A DNA stretch of 64,000 nucleotides from Streptomyces zingiberis (GTDB lineage Bacteria > Actinomycetota > Actinomycetes > Streptomycetales > Streptomycetaceae), in contig NZ_JAATEN010000008.1 in NCBI RefSeq assembly GCF_012034935.1, forward strand, positions 235,271-299,270, read 5' to 3'. Shown in pieces: positions 1 through 8,196 of this stretch. The position numbers were made by a program, and so were the translations under genes. The notes beneath the pieces were generated by a model. That model was not told the DNA's origin and searched no databases. It was given only the letters and a program-made list of their open reading frames with translations. How positions within the stretch are numbered: the first letter of the stretch is position 1; every line of letters begins with the position of its first letter.

Positions 1-1437
1 GTCCCGCACACCGTCACCGGGGTGGTCCCGCGCCGGGCCGGGGAGCCTCGGGCCCGGGACGGCCCCGGGTGTTCCGGTGCCCGGAGCCGGGCCACTCGCG
101 GCCGGTGCCGGAGCGGTGGAGCGGGGACCCGAGCCGGTGGTCGTGCCCGGGGCGGCCGGCGCGGCGTACATGCCGGGGTGGACGGGCGGGGTCGGAGCGG
201 ACGCCCCGCTGCCGTGGGAACCGCCGGCTGCGGCCGGCGGGGGCGGGGTGGAAGAGCTGTCCGTGCCCGGCGCCGGGGGTGCCGGTGCCCCGGCCCGCTC
301 CGCCGCCGGGCGGCGGACGGCCCACCGGAGCAGGACGGCGGCACCGCAGAGCAGCAGGGCCGCCCGCGCCGCGCCGGCGGGACCGGTGGCGGACAGCGAC
401 AACCCCACCGCGCCGAGCAGCCCCGGCCCGCCGGTGAGCAGGCCGAGAACCGTGGCCGTGCGCCGGGGCGCCGAACCCGGCAGCCGCAGCACGGCGGTGT
501 CCAGCGCGGCCGTACCGAGCAGCGCCGCCGCCACGCCGAAGGGACCGGCCTGGACGGCCGCCGCCCACAGCACCAGCGTGAACTGGGCGGGGAGCAGGGC
601 GAGCGCCGGAACCAGCCGCATACGGCGGGCGCCGTCGGCGGAGGTCCCGTCGGACGCCTCCCCGGACGTCATCGCCGCCGCTGCCATCGCCGCCGCGGGC
701 CCCCGCGTGGGCACGCCCGGGTGCACGCCGGGGGGACGTCGCCGGCCCGCCGTGGGGCCCCCGCCCCCCGCGGCGCCGGCGCGCCCGGTCTCCGCCGTGC
801 CTTCCGGGCCGCGTCCACCCACCGGGGCGCGCGCCGTCAGCAGCCGGGCGTAGCCGGCCCAGACGACGGCCAGCACCGCGCTCGCGAGCGCCGCGCAGGC
901 CGTGGCGTCCGCCCCCGGAAACGCCAGGCGGCGCAGGGCGTAGGCATCCAGCACCAGCAGGAGCAGACCCAGGCAGGCGATCACCTCGGCCGTGGCGGCC
1001 AGGGAGCGGCGCAGCAGCGGGACGGGCGCGGCGAGGGCGCCGGCGGTCAGCACCCCGAGCACCAGTGACCGGCCGCCGATCCCCAGCCGGCCCCAGCTGA
1101 GCACGGTGAACGCGGTCACCGCGACGGCGAGCAGCAGCCCGCCCAGCCCCAGCAGCACCGTACGTACCGCCGGCGCGTCCGTCTCCGGGCGGGCCGCCGC
1201 GCGTGGACCGGTGTCCGGTCGCGGGCCGGCCCCGCGCGGGCCGTCCGCCACACGCGGCGGGACGGGTGGTGCCCCTCCCCGGGTGAGCAGTTCCAGCAGC
1301 ACGGACCGGCGCGCGAGCAGCCGGGCGCGGTCCTGCTCCAGCCGGGCGAGCGCGTGGTCGATCTCCCGTATCTCCGCTTCCGGACCCGCGTCCGCGCCGG
1401 GCCCGCGGGGCGGTGCCTTCTCCATGGGGGGCTCCAT
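1..1437 (-). CDS. Integral membrane protein, 3' part missing at window edge
   Basis: The reading frame is open from an ATG at 1437 to the window edge, giving 479 visible codons with no stop. The N-terminus is charged and helical (about residues 20-50, rich in Glu, Arg and Leu, likely coiled coil). A Pro/Gly/Arg linker follows, then hydrophobic segments at about 93-113, 123-143, 149-165 and 176-197, and more after a Gly-rich linker. The last visible part, about residues 380-479, is Pro/Ala/Gly-rich and low in complexity. I do not recognise a catalytic domain; multi-spanning proteins of this kind are common and mostly unstudied in Streptomyces. The start is uncertain: an in-frame ATG at 1473 and another at 1425 are possible. 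Third codon positions are almost all G or C in this frame, unlike the overlapping open frames, which supports it as the real gene. Confidence 0.75.
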   Translation of the reverse strand, partial: MEPPMEKAPPRGPGADAGPEAEIREIDHALARLEQDRARLLARRSVLLELLTRGGAPPVPPRVADGPRGAGPRPDTGPRAAARPETDAPAVRTVLLGLGGLLLAVAVTAFTVLSWGRLGIGGRSLVLGVLTAGALAAPVPLLRRSLAATAEVIACLGLLLLVLDAYALRRLAFPGADATACAALASAVLAVVWAGYARLLTARAPVGGRGPEGTAETGRAGAAGGGGPTAGRRRPPGVHPGVPTRGPAAAMAAAAMTSGEASDGTSADGARRMRLVPALALLPAQFTLVLWAAAVQAGPFGVAAALLGTAALDTAVLRLPGSAPRRTATVLGLLTGGPGLLGAVGLSLSATGPAGAARAALLLCGAAVLLRWAVRRPAAERAGAPAPPAPGTDSSSTPPPPAAAGGSHGSGASAPTPPVHPGMYAAPAAPGTTTGSGPRSTAPAPAASGPAPGTGTPGAVPGPRLPGPARDHPGDGVRD

Positions 1438-1739
1438 GGCGGGAGTCTGTCCCCGGGGCACGGCCCGGGACATGGGTACGCATACTCAGCCGGGATGAGT
1501 AGGGCGCACCGGCCCCGGCCCGGGAACCCCGGCGGCGGTTCCCCCGGCTCATCGGCGGCCGGCGGAGCGGCACCGGTGTGGGATTCCACCCCGTTCACCG
1601 GGAGAGGTGTCGCGCCGCCCTCCGGGGGAGAGGAGAGAGGCACCCCGCGCCGCCCCGGGCCGGCCGGACCCCGGGGAGCCCTCCGGGCCGTACGCCCCCC
1701 GCTCCGGCCCGCGGCCCGCACCGTCCGGGAGGAGACCCC
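1438..1739. other. Non-coding gap between divergent genes
   Basis: About 300 bases separate the minus-strand membrane protein from the plus-strand SRPBCC gene. The region must hold the promoters for both. A TATG/CATACT stretch near 1481-1490 could be a -10 element in either direction, but no matching -35 is evident. I see no gene or strong hairpin here. Confidence 0.5.
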
Positions 1740-2189
1740 GTGGACCTGCACCACTACCGCTTCCGCAGCCGCTGGCCCCTCGACGCGCCGGCGGAGACCG
1801 TCCACGCCGTGCTGGCCCGCGCCGAGGAGTACCCGCGGTGGTGGCCGCAGGTGAGGGAGGTGGAGCGGACGGACGCCCACTCCGGGCGGGCCCGCTTCCG
1901 CTCCCTCCTCCCGTACGACCTCGTCGTCACCGTGCGCCAGGTCCGTGACGACCCGGCGGCCGGGGTCCTCCGGATCGCGCTCGGCGGGGATCTGGAGGGC
2001 TGGGTGCACTGGACGGTCACGGCCCGGGGCGTGGGTGCCGACGCCCTGTTCGAGCAGGAGGTGATCGTGCGCAGCCCGCTGCTCCGCCGGTTCGCGGTGC
2101 CCGGCCGGCCGCTGTTCCGGGCGAACCACCGGCTGATGATGCGGGGCGGGCTGCGCGGGCTGCGGGCCCGGCTCGCGGAGGGCGTTTGA
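1740..2189 (+). CDS. SRPBCC (START-like/polyketide cyclase fold) family protein
   Basis: A 149-residue protein read from a GTG at 1740, with AGGAG five to six bases upstream. The sequence has the features of the SRPBCC ligand-binding fold: an N-terminal strand (HHYRFRSRW), the helix motif with the EYPRWWP signature, and a long C-terminal helix from about residue 115 (LFRANHRLMMRGGLRGL). Members bind hydrophobic ligands and include polyketide cyclases and lipid-transfer proteins, but this subfamily has no assigned ligand. It ends just before tRNA-Val, and its stop codon overlaps a likely tRNA promoter. An earlier in-frame start at 1578 exists, but the added residues are Arg/Pro-rich and lack a ribosome site. 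Confidence 0.8.
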   Translation: MDLHHYRFRSRWPLDAPAETVHAVLARAEEYPRWWPQVREVERTDAHSGRARFRSLLPYDLVVTVRQVRDDPAAGVLRIALGGDLEGWVHWTVTARGVGADALFEQEVIVRSPLLRRFAVPGRPLFRANHRLMMRGGLRGLRARLAEGV

Positions 2190-2215
2190 GGAAACTCCGC
2201 CGGGCCCTGTATTGT
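2186..2215 (+). promoter_or_regulatory. Likely promoter of tRNA-Val
   Basis: TTGAGG (2186-2191) and TATTGT (2210-2215) are separated by 18 bases, a good fit to the main vegetative sigma factor consensus. The -35 element overlaps the TGA stop of the SRPBCC gene. Transcription would begin near 2222, about 37 bases before the mature tRNA. Confidence 0.6.
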
Positions 2216-2258
2216 CGTCGCCAGGCCCGGACCGCGGGGGGAAACCCCGGTGCTCCAG

Positions 2259-2330
2259 GGGCGATTAGCTCAGTGGGAGAGCGCTTCGTTCACACCGAAG
2301 AGGTCACTGGTTCGAACCCAGTATCGCCCA
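2259..2330 (+). tRNA. tRNA-Val, anticodon CAC
   Basis: A full cloverleaf can be drawn. The 7-bp acceptor stem is GGGCGAT/ATCGCCC. The D stem is GCTC/GAGC. The anticodon stem is CTTCG/CGAAG with loop TTCACAC, giving anticodon CAC, which reads GTG valine codons. The T stem is ACTGG/CCAGT with loop TTCGAAC. The discriminator base is A2330. CCA is not encoded; the following bases are CCG, so CCA must be added after transcription. GTG is a very frequent codon in this GC-rich genome, so this is a major tRNA. A short hairpin terminator follows at 2373. Confidence 0.97.
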
Positions 2331-2372
2331 CCGTACCGGTGCCCGGCGGCGCGTGATTGTCCGCTCGCAGGC

Positions 2373-2400
2373 AGGCCCTTCCCCGGTGGAAGGGCCTTTC
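2373..2400 (+). terminator. Terminator of the tRNA-Val transcript
   Basis: A perfect 10-bp inverted repeat, AGGCCCTTCC / GGAAGGGCCT, with a 5-base loop is followed by TTTC. It lies 42 bases past the tRNA and about 200 bases before thrS, so it separates the two transcripts. Confidence 0.8.
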
Positions 2401-2601
2401 GCCGTTCTCCGCCCGGGGCGGGGCGCAGCGGCCCGTCTCCGTGAGACCTCCCTGCCGTCACCCCAGGGCCGGTGTCCCACGGTCGAGCGCTCCGCGCCCA
2501 AGTCTTTCGCGCGGCCGCCGGGGAGGTCGGTACGATTCCCGTGCGCAGCGTCCGCTGCCGCGCGGCCCCGTGAGCCGCACCCCCTGAGTCAGGAGAGATC
2601 G

Positions 2602-4581
2602 GTGTCAGACGTCCGTGTCATCATCCATCGCGATTCCGAGCGGGAAGAGCGCCTGGTGACGACGGGCACCACCGCCGCCGAACTCCTCGGCGCCGACCGG
2701 ACCGTCGTCGCCGCGCGCGTGAACGGAGCGCTGAAGGACCTGGCGTACGAGCCCGCCGACGGCGACGAGGTGGAGCCCGTCGCGATCTCCTCCCCGGACG
2801 GCCTCGACATCCTGCGCCACTCCACCGCCCACGTCATGGCCCAGGCCGTGCAGGAACTCTTCCCGGAGGCCCGGCTGGGCATCGGCCCCCCGGTCAAGGA
2901 CGGCTTCTACTACGACTTCGACGTCGAGCGCCCCTTCACCCCCGACGACCTCAAGGCCGTCGAGAAGAAGATGCAGGAGATCGTCAAGCGCGGCCAGCGC
3001 TTCTCCCGGCGGGCCGTCACCGAGGAGGAGGCCCGCGCGGAGCTGGCCGGCGAGCCGTACAAGCTGGAGCTGATCGGCCTCAAGGGCTCCGCCGCCACCG
3101 CCGGGGAGGGCGCCGACGTCGAGGTGGGCGCGGGCGAGCTGACCATCTACGACAACCTGGACGCCAAGACCGGCGCGCTGTGCTGGAAGGACCTCTGCCG
3201 CGGCCCGCACCTGCCGACCACCCGCACCATCCCGGCGTTCAAGCTGATGCGCAACGCCGCCGCCTACTGGCGCGGCAGCGAGAAGAACCCGATGCTCCAG
3301 CGCATCTACGGCACCGCCTGGCCCTCCAAGGACGAACTCAAGGCGCACCTGGAGTTCCTGGCCGAGGCCGAGAAGCGGGACCACCGCAAGCTCGGCACCG
3401 AGCTGGACCTCTTCTCCATCCCCGAGGAGATCGGCTCCGGCCTGGCCGTCTTCCACCCCAAGGGCGGCGTCGTCCGCCGCGTGATGGAGGACTACTCGCG
3501 CAAGCGGCACGAGGAGTCGGGCTACGAGTTCGTCTACACCCCGCACGCCACCAAGGGCAGCCTCTTCGAGAAGTCCGGCCACCTGGACTGGTACGCCGAC
3601 GGCATGTACCCGCCCATGCAGCTCGACGAGGGCCAGGACTACTACCTGAAGCCCATGAACTGCCCGATGCACCACCTGATCTTCGACGCCCGGGGCCGCT
3701 CGTACCGCGAACTGCCGCTGCGCTTCTTCGAGTTCGGGACGGTCTACCGGTACGAGAAGTCCGGGGTGGTGCACGGCCTGACCCGTGCCCGCGGCTTCAC
3801 CCAGGACGACGCGCACATCTACTGCACCCGTGAGCAGATGGCCGCCGAACTGGACTCGCTGCTCACCTTCGTCCTGGGCCTGCTCCGCGACTACGGCCTG
3901 GAGGACTTCTACCTGGAGCTGTCCACCAAGGACCCGGAGAAGTTCGTCGGCAGCGACGAGGTGTGGGAGGAGTCCACGGAGGCGCTGCGGCAGGCGGCCG
4001 GGAAGCAGGGCCTGGAACTGGTCATGGACCCGGCCGGGGCCGCGTTCTACGGGCCGAAGATCTCGGTGCAGGCCAGGGACGCCATCGGCCGGACCTGGCA
4101 GATGTCCACGATCCAGGTGGACTTCAACATGCCCGAGCGGTTCGACCTCCAGTACACCGCGGCGGACGGTACCCGGCAGCGCCCGGTGGTCCTCCACCGC
4201 GCGCTGTTCGGCTCCATCGAGCGTTTCTTCGCCGTGCTGCTGGAGCACTACGCGGGCGCCTTCCCGGCCTGGCTCGCGCCGGTGCAGGCGGTCGGCATCC
4301 CCATCGGCGACGCGCACGTCCCGTACCTCCAGGAGGTCGCCGAGGAGGCGCGGAAGCAGGGCCTGCGATTCGAGGTGGACGCCTCCTCGGACCGGATGCA
4401 GAAGAAGATCCGCAACGCCCAGCGGCAGAAGATCCCGTTCATGGTGATCGCCGGGGACGAGGACATGGCCGCCGGCGCGGTGTCCTTCCGCTACCGCGAC
4501 GGCTCGCAGAAGAACGGCATCCCGCGGGAGGAGGCGCTGCGGGAGATCGCGGACGCCGTGGCCGGCCGCGCGCAGGTGTGA
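2602..4581 (+). CDS. thrS: Threonine--tRNA ligase
   Basis: Charges tRNA-Thr with threonine. The 659-residue length is normal for bacterial ThrRS. Domains in order: TGS (about 1-63), the editing domain with H73-x3-H77 and the CRGPH motif, the class II catalytic core with motif 2 ([12 protein letters not shown]) and the zinc-binding Cys in KPMNCPMH, then the anticodon-binding domain near the C-terminus. The GTG start at 2602 follows AGGAG by six bases and gives an N-terminus directly at the TGS domain; the upstream open frame is non-coding in character. The gene stands alone after the tRNA terminator. TACGAT at 2531-2536 could be its -10 box, but no good -35 is seen. Confidence 0.97.
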   Translation: MSDVRVIIHRDSEREERLVTTGTTAAELLGADRTVVAARVNGALKDLAYEPADGDEVEPVAISSPDGLDILRHSTAHVMAQAVQELFPEARLGIGPPVKDGFYYDFDVERPFTPDDLKAVEKKMQEIVKRGQRFSRRAVTEEEARAELAGEPYKLELIGLKGSAATAGEGADVEVGAGELTIYDNLDAKTGALCWKDLCRGPHLPTTRTIPAFKLMRNAAAYWRGSEKNPMLQRIYGTAWPSKDELKAHLEFLAEAEKRDHRKLGTELDLFSIPEEIGSGLAVFHPKGGVVRRVMEDYSRKRHEESGYEFVYTPHATKGSLFEKSGHLDWYADGMYPPMQLDEGQDYYLKPMNCPMHHLIFDARGRSYRELPLRFFEFGTVYRYEKSGVVHGLTRARGFTQDDAHIYCTREQMAAELDSLLTFVLGLLRDYGLEDFYLELSTKDPEKFVGSDEVWEESTEALRQAAGKQGLELVMDPAGAAFYGPKISVQARDAIGRTWQMSTIQVDFNMPERFDLQYTAADGTRQRPVVLHRALFGSIERFFAVLLEHYAGAFPAWLAPVQAVGIPIGDAHVPYLQEVAEEARKQGLRFEVDASSDRMQKKIRNAQRQKIPFMVIAGDEDMAAGAVSFRYRDGSQKNGIPREEALREIADAVAGRAQV

Positions 4582-4604
4582 CACCCGCCCCGCCGGGTGC
4601 CCCC

Positions 4605-4632
4605 GGGGCGGTCACCGGCCGGTGACCGCCCC
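4605..4632. terminator. Perfect 28-bp palindrome after thrS
   Basis: GGGGCGGTCACC is followed by GGCC and then the exact reverse complement. RNA from this site would fold into a strong hairpin 24 bases past the thrS stop, so a thrS terminator is the simplest reading. There is no U-run. A fully symmetric site could also be a protein-binding operator for the HIT gene that starts 45 bases further on. Confidence 0.55.
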
Positions 4633-4663
4633 TCCCGCGCCGCGCTCCGCCGGTGGTCCCTCT

Positions 4664-4669
4664 TATGCT
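4664..4669 (+). promoter_or_regulatory. -10 element for a leaderless HIT mRNA
   Basis: TATGCT ends seven bases before the ATG at 4677, so transcription would start at or next to the A of the start codon. No Shine-Dalgarno sequence precedes that ATG, which fits a leaderless message. No clear -35 is seen. Confidence 0.5.
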
Positions 4670-4676
4670 GGCCACC

Positions 4677-5222
4677 ATGACCAGTGAGCCGGAGCAGCAG
4701 ATCGGGGTCGGCGACCCGGACGCCTTCCAGCGGCTGTGGACGCCGCACCGGATGGCGTACATCCAGGGCGAGAACAAGCCGGAGGGCCCCGGTTCCGAGG
4801 GCTGTCCGTTCTGCGTCATCCCGGTCAAGTCCGACGAGGACGGGCTGATCGTCGCCCGTGGGGAGAAGACCTACGCGGTCCTCAACCTCTACCCCTACAA
4901 CGGCGGGCACCTGATGGTGGTGCCGTTCCGGCACGTGGCCGACTACACCGAGCTGACCGGGGACGAGACCGCCGAGCTGGCCGCCCTGACCAAGCGGGCC
5001 ATGACCGCGCTGCGTACCGCCTCCGGCGCCCACGGCTTCAACATCGGCATGAACCAGGGCGCGGCGGCCGGCGCGGGCATCGCCGCGCACCTCCACCAGC
5101 ACGTCGTGCCGCGCTGGGGCGGGGACACCAACTTCATGCCCGTCGTCGGCCACACGAAGGTCCTGCCGCAGCTTCTCGCCGACACCCGCCGCCTGATCGC
5201 CGCCGCCTGGCCGCGGGACTGA
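4677..5222 (+). CDS. HIT-family nucleotide hydrolase/phosphorylase (AP4A phosphorylase-like)
   Basis: A 181-residue histidine-triad protein. The active-site triad is visible as HLHQHVVPRW near residue 140, and the fold's N-terminal part carries a CPFC motif after a Gly/Pro turn. Family members cleave dinucleoside polyphosphates or nucleoside phosphoramidates through the middle histidine of the triad. The longer form with a CPFC motif and a C-terminal tail resembles mycobacterial AP4A phosphorylase more than short HINT proteins; the exact substrate is inferred. The start chosen is ATG 4677 because of the leaderless -10 element; an in-frame ATG at 4665 would add four residues. The gene lies next to thrS; aminoacyl-tRNA synthetases produce AP4A as a side product, so the pairing makes sense. 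Confidence 0.9.
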   Translation: MTSEPEQQIGVGDPDAFQRLWTPHRMAYIQGENKPEGPGSEGCPFCVIPVKSDEDGLIVARGEKTYAVLNLYPYNGGHLMVVPFRHVADYTELTGDETAELAALTKRAMTALRTASGAHGFNIGMNQGAAAGAGIAAHLHQHVVPRWGGDTNFMPVVGHTKVLPQLLADTRRLIAAAWPRD

Positions 5223-5252
5223 GTACGGGCCGGGGCGGCGGCGCGGGGGAGC

Positions 5253-5270
5253 GGCGCCCCGAGGGGCGCC
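5253..5270. terminator. Hairpin between convergent genes
   Basis: GGCGCCCC and GGGGCGCC are separated by two bases. The hairpin sits between the convergent ends of the HIT gene and the minus-strand membrane protein, so it may serve both. There is no U-run. Confidence 0.4.
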
Positions 5271-5280
5271 CGTCACCCCG

Positions 5281-6924
5281 TCAGGCGTTGTAGACGTCCG
5301 CCTTGCCGGGCTCGGCGCCCTGGACCGCGCCGCTGAGGAAGCCCGCCCGGTTCCCGAAGCGCTCGGTGTCCACGTCGTGCTCCTCCAGGACGCGGATCGC
5401 CGCCTGGTGCACCACCCGCAGCACGGGGGTCGCGGCGCGCAGGGCGTCGTCGGCCATGAAGCGGTGGCGCCACGGCTGGTCGGCCCAGGCGTGCCGGAGC
5501 CCGAACGGCTCGGGCAACGCCAGCTTGCCCCCCAGGTGGTCCAGGACGGGCGGGAACCAGGTCAGCGGGGCGCGGGCGGCGAGCCGCACCACCTCCTTGG
5601 CGTCCACCAGCGGCAGCGAACGGGTCTTGGTCTCCCAGAACTTCACGGCCTTGGCGACCGTCTCCGTCTTCGCCGCGGGCTTGCCGCTGAACATGCCGTG
5701 CACCGGGCCCAGCGCGTGCCCGGTCACCTCGATCCGCAGGGTGTGGTGGAGCACCGTGACGTTGACCAGCAGGGTGATCACCAACTGGCCGTCCCAGAGC
5801 ACGAACTGCACCCCGAGGTAGTGGCGGTTGCCGCTGCCGAACTGCTGGGTGTCGCAGATCCGCTGTATCTCCGCGGGACGGATGAGATAGCCGTCGTCCC
5901 CCGGACGGGAGACGGACGAGGCGCCCTCGCCGACCGGGGCGACGATCCAGTGGGTCACCGAGGGCGTGGGGAACCCGCCGGTGTGCAGCGGGGTGCGCTC
6001 CAGCTGCTTGAGCTGGTCGTGCACGGCGCGGACGATGTCCCAGCTGCGGAAGGGGTCGATGTCCTTGTCCGGGTCCTTGGGGACCAGTTCCTCGGCCAGC
6101 TGCCAGCTGCCCCAGCGGGTGCCCATGCCGAGGATGCCCTTGGGGCCCGCGTAGAAGACGAGATTGCTGTTCTGCTCCGCCGTGAGCCGGGCGAGGTTCT
6201 GCCGCAGCTGCTCGGCGGCCGTCTCGTTCGGGTTGCGCGGCACGGCCTCGGGGATCTTCGCGGGGACCCCGCCGCCGGAGAGCAGACCGCTCCACCGCTC
6301 GCGCAGATCGGCCGCGGTGCGCTCACAGACCTGCTTGGCCCAGAGCCAGCCCACCACCGGCGCGATCAGCATGGCGCGCAGGTAGATCCCCCAGAAACCG
6401 GTGAACGGCAGCTTCAGGAGGAAGACCACCCCCAGCACCGCGAAGCCGACCAGCACCACCATGCCGAGGGCGCCGGCCCGCTTGTTCGACGCCCCCGCGA
6501 GGGAGCGGCGGAGCTGGAAGACCAGCAGCCACAGCAGCAGGCCCGGGAGGAAGAGCACCCCGAAGACGCCCATCAGGACGGTCAGCTTGGTGTCCCGCTC
6601 CTTGCGGATCCGGCTGGCCGACAGGCAGTGCTCGACCACGGTCTGCGGTTCCATGCCGAAGGACTGGATCAGCGCCGCCCGGCCGCCGCCGAGCATCCGG
6701 GTCTGCACCGCGCGGCAGAACGCCTCACCGAGGTTGGGTTCGAACAGCGACATCTTCGGCGCGGTGATCTTCGACTGGTGCCAGTCGTTGTCCGCCTTCT
6801 TGATGTCCGTGACCGGGCCGTCCCGGTAGGCGGCGGACGACAGCGCGCAGGTCGCGGCCGTCTGTCCCGCACCGCCGGAGAGCGGTACCTGCGCCCCGGG
6901 CCTGAAGTCGAATCCCGTGCTCAC
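5281..6924 (-). CDS. Membrane protein of unknown function
   Basis: A 547-residue protein. The GTG at 6924 has a GGGGG ribosome site six bases upstream and is preceded by another in-frame GTG. Hydrophobic segments lie at about residues 114-137, 152-171 and 178-196; the N-terminal 110 residues and the large C-terminal region (about 200-547) are soluble. The C-terminal part begins with an Asn/Gln-rich helix and contains well-formed mixed alpha/beta sequence with many aromatic residues, so it is a folded domain rather than a linker. I do not recognise the family. It stands alone on the minus strand between two convergent or divergent neighbours, and nothing nearby hints at its role. Homologous proteins in Streptomyces are, to my knowledge, annotated as hypothetical. 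Confidence 0.85.
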   Translation of the reverse strand: MSTGFDFRPGAQVPLSGGAGQTAATCALSSAAYRDGPVTDIKKADNDWHQSKITAPKMSLFEPNLGEAFCRAVQTRMLGGGRAALIQSFGMEPQTVVEHCLSASRIRKERDTKLTVLMGVFGVLFLPGLLLWLLVFQLRRSLAGASNKRAGALGMVVLVGFAVLGVVFLLKLPFTGFWGIYLRAMLIAPVVGWLWAKQVCERTAADLRERWSGLLSGGGVPAKIPEAVPRNPNETAAEQLRQNLARLTAEQNSNLVFYAGPKGILGMGTRWGSWQLAEELVPKDPDKDIDPFRSWDIVRAVHDQLKQLERTPLHTGGFPTPSVTHWIVAPVGEGASSVSRPGDDGYLIRPAEIQRICDTQQFGSGNRHYLGVQFVLWDGQLVITLLVNVTVLHHTLRIEVTGHALGPVHGMFSGKPAAKTETVAKAVKFWETKTRSLPLVDAKEVVRLAARAPLTWFPPVLDHLGGKLALPEPFGLRHAWADQPWRHRFMADDALRAATPVLRVVHQAAIRVLEEHDVDTERFGNRAGFLSGAVQGAEPGKADVYNA

Positions 6925-7443
6925 CACATGCCCCCACCGCTCGTCCGCTGACGTGGCTCTTCCCGGCCGGCGGCCCCGGCACACCTGCCGGCCGGCTGCC
7001 CGCCCCAGCGTAGCGGCCGACGGCCGTCCGCCGCAGGGGAGTTGACCGGCCACCGGGCGGACGGGGGCGCGGCGCCGCCCGGTCCCGGCCCGTCCTGTCC
7101 TGCGTGGGTCCGCCCCGCGCGGCGCGCGGGTGCCGGGCTCGTGCCGCGCGTCGGCAGGGCGGGACCGGCCGGTGGCGTGTGACGGTGGAGCGCGGGTCGG
7201 CCACCCGCCGTCCGGTCTCCGGCCCGGGGACCCCGCTCCGGACGAGGGCCCGGGCCGGGCACCCGGCCACGGCGGCGGCCCGGCCGCTCCAGGGGCCACC
7301 AGGGCTCCCCGGGCCCGGTCCCGGAATCACGGTCTCCGCCGCGGGGGAGCCGGGCGGAGCGACGGCGGCGTCCGCCGCCTGACTACGATGGGCCACCCGG
7401 CGGCTCCCCGGCCGCCCGGCTCCAGCGACCCTCCGGGAAGGCC
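6925..7443. other. Non-coding gap between divergent genes
   Basis: A 519-base gap holds the 5' regions of the minus-strand membrane protein and of pgsA. On the minus strand TACGCT at 7007-7012 could be a -10 element. On the plus strand TACGAT at 7384-7389 lies about 55 bases before pgsA and could be its -10. Neither has a recognisable -35. Open frames here are Arg/Gly/Pro-rich and look like GC-driven artefacts. Confidence 0.5.
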
Positions 7444-8196
7444 ATGCTGAACAAGTACGCGCGTGCGTTCTTCACGCGTGTTCTCACGCCCTTCGCCGCC
7501 CTGCTGCTCCGGCTCGGGGTCAGCCCCGACGCCGTCACCCTCGTCGGCACCGGCGGCGTGGTCGCCGGGGCCCTGGTCTTCTACCCCCTCGGCGAGTTCT
7601 TCTGGGGCACGGTCGTCATCACCCTCTTCGTCTTCTCCGACCTGATCGACGGCAACATGGCCCGCCAGGCCGGCCGCTCCAGCCGCTGGGGCGCCTTCCT
7701 GGACTCCACGCTCGACCGGGTCGCCGACGCGGCGGTCTTCGGCGGGCTGGCGCTGTGGTACGCGGGACGCGGGGACGACCTGCTGCTCTGCGCGATCGCC
7801 ATCTTCTGTCTCGCCAGCGGCCAGGTGGTCTCCTACACCAAGGCGCGGGGCGAGGCCATCGGGCTGCCGGTGAACGTCAGCGGCCTGGTGGAGCGCGCCG
7901 AGCGGCTGGTGATCACGCTGGTCGCGGCCGGGCTCGCCGGACTGGCCGACTTCGGCGTCCCCGGAGTCGGCGTCCTGCTGCCGGCGGCGCTGTGGGCCGT
8001 CGCCCTGGGCAGCGCCGTCACCCTGGGGCAGCGGGTCGTCACCGTCCGCCGGGAGGCCGCCGAGGCCGCCGAGGCCGAAGACGCAGCCGGGGCGGCCGGG
8101 GCCGGTGACCCCGGCGGGGCCCGCACCGGAACCGGAGGCGGCCCGGCGAACGGCGCGGCGGGCAGCCGCGGCGGCGCCGAGGGCGGTGCGGCATGA
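7444..8196 (+). CDS. pgsA: Phosphatidylinositol phosphate synthase (CDP-alcohol phosphatidyltransferase)
   Basis: Joins CDP-diacylglycerol and inositol 1-phosphate to form phosphatidylinositol phosphate, the first step towards phosphatidylinositol and its mannosides in actinobacteria. The whole CDP-alcohol phosphatidyltransferase signature is present: D66, D69, G70, A73, R74, G83, D87 and D91. These numbers agree with those I recall for the structurally studied actinobacterial PIP synthase. Six membrane helices are expected. The ATG at 7444 is preceded by GGGAAGG. The last 50 residues are Ala/Gly-rich and add nothing to the fold. The stop overlaps the start of the next gene by four bases, so the three lipid genes should be co-translated. 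The neighbouring acyltransferase and PimA support the inositol lipid assignment over other CDP-alcohol enzymes. Confidence 0.93.
   Translation: MLNKYARAFFTRVLTPFAALLLRLGVSPDAVTLVGTGGVVAGALVFYPLGEFFWGTVVITLFVFSDLIDGNMARQAGRSSRWGAFLDSTLDRVADAAVFGGLALWYAGRGDDLLLCAIAIFCLASGQVVSYTKARGEAIGLPVNVSGLVERAERLVITLVAAGLAGLADFGVPGVGVLLPAALWAVALGSAVTLGQRVVTVRREAAEAAEAEDAAGAAGAGDPGGARTGTGGGPANGAAGSRGGAEGGAA

Noticed and set aside
14..1573. Long minus-strand open frame of 519 codons
   Set aside because: It is Arg/Gly/Pro-rich with no hydrophobic segments, and lies in another frame of the membrane protein gene, which has the proper third-position GC pattern and clear membrane helices.
2401..2601. T-box leader before thrS
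   Set aside because: No T-box core sequence or specifier-loop hairpin can be recognised in the 200 bases before thrS.
2605..4584. 659-codon open frame antisense to thrS
   Set aside because: It is a mirror of the thrS codon pattern; antisense frames of GC-rich genes stay open by composition. The same applies to the long antisense frames over secD, relA, hisS, alaS, mltG, carB and coaBC.
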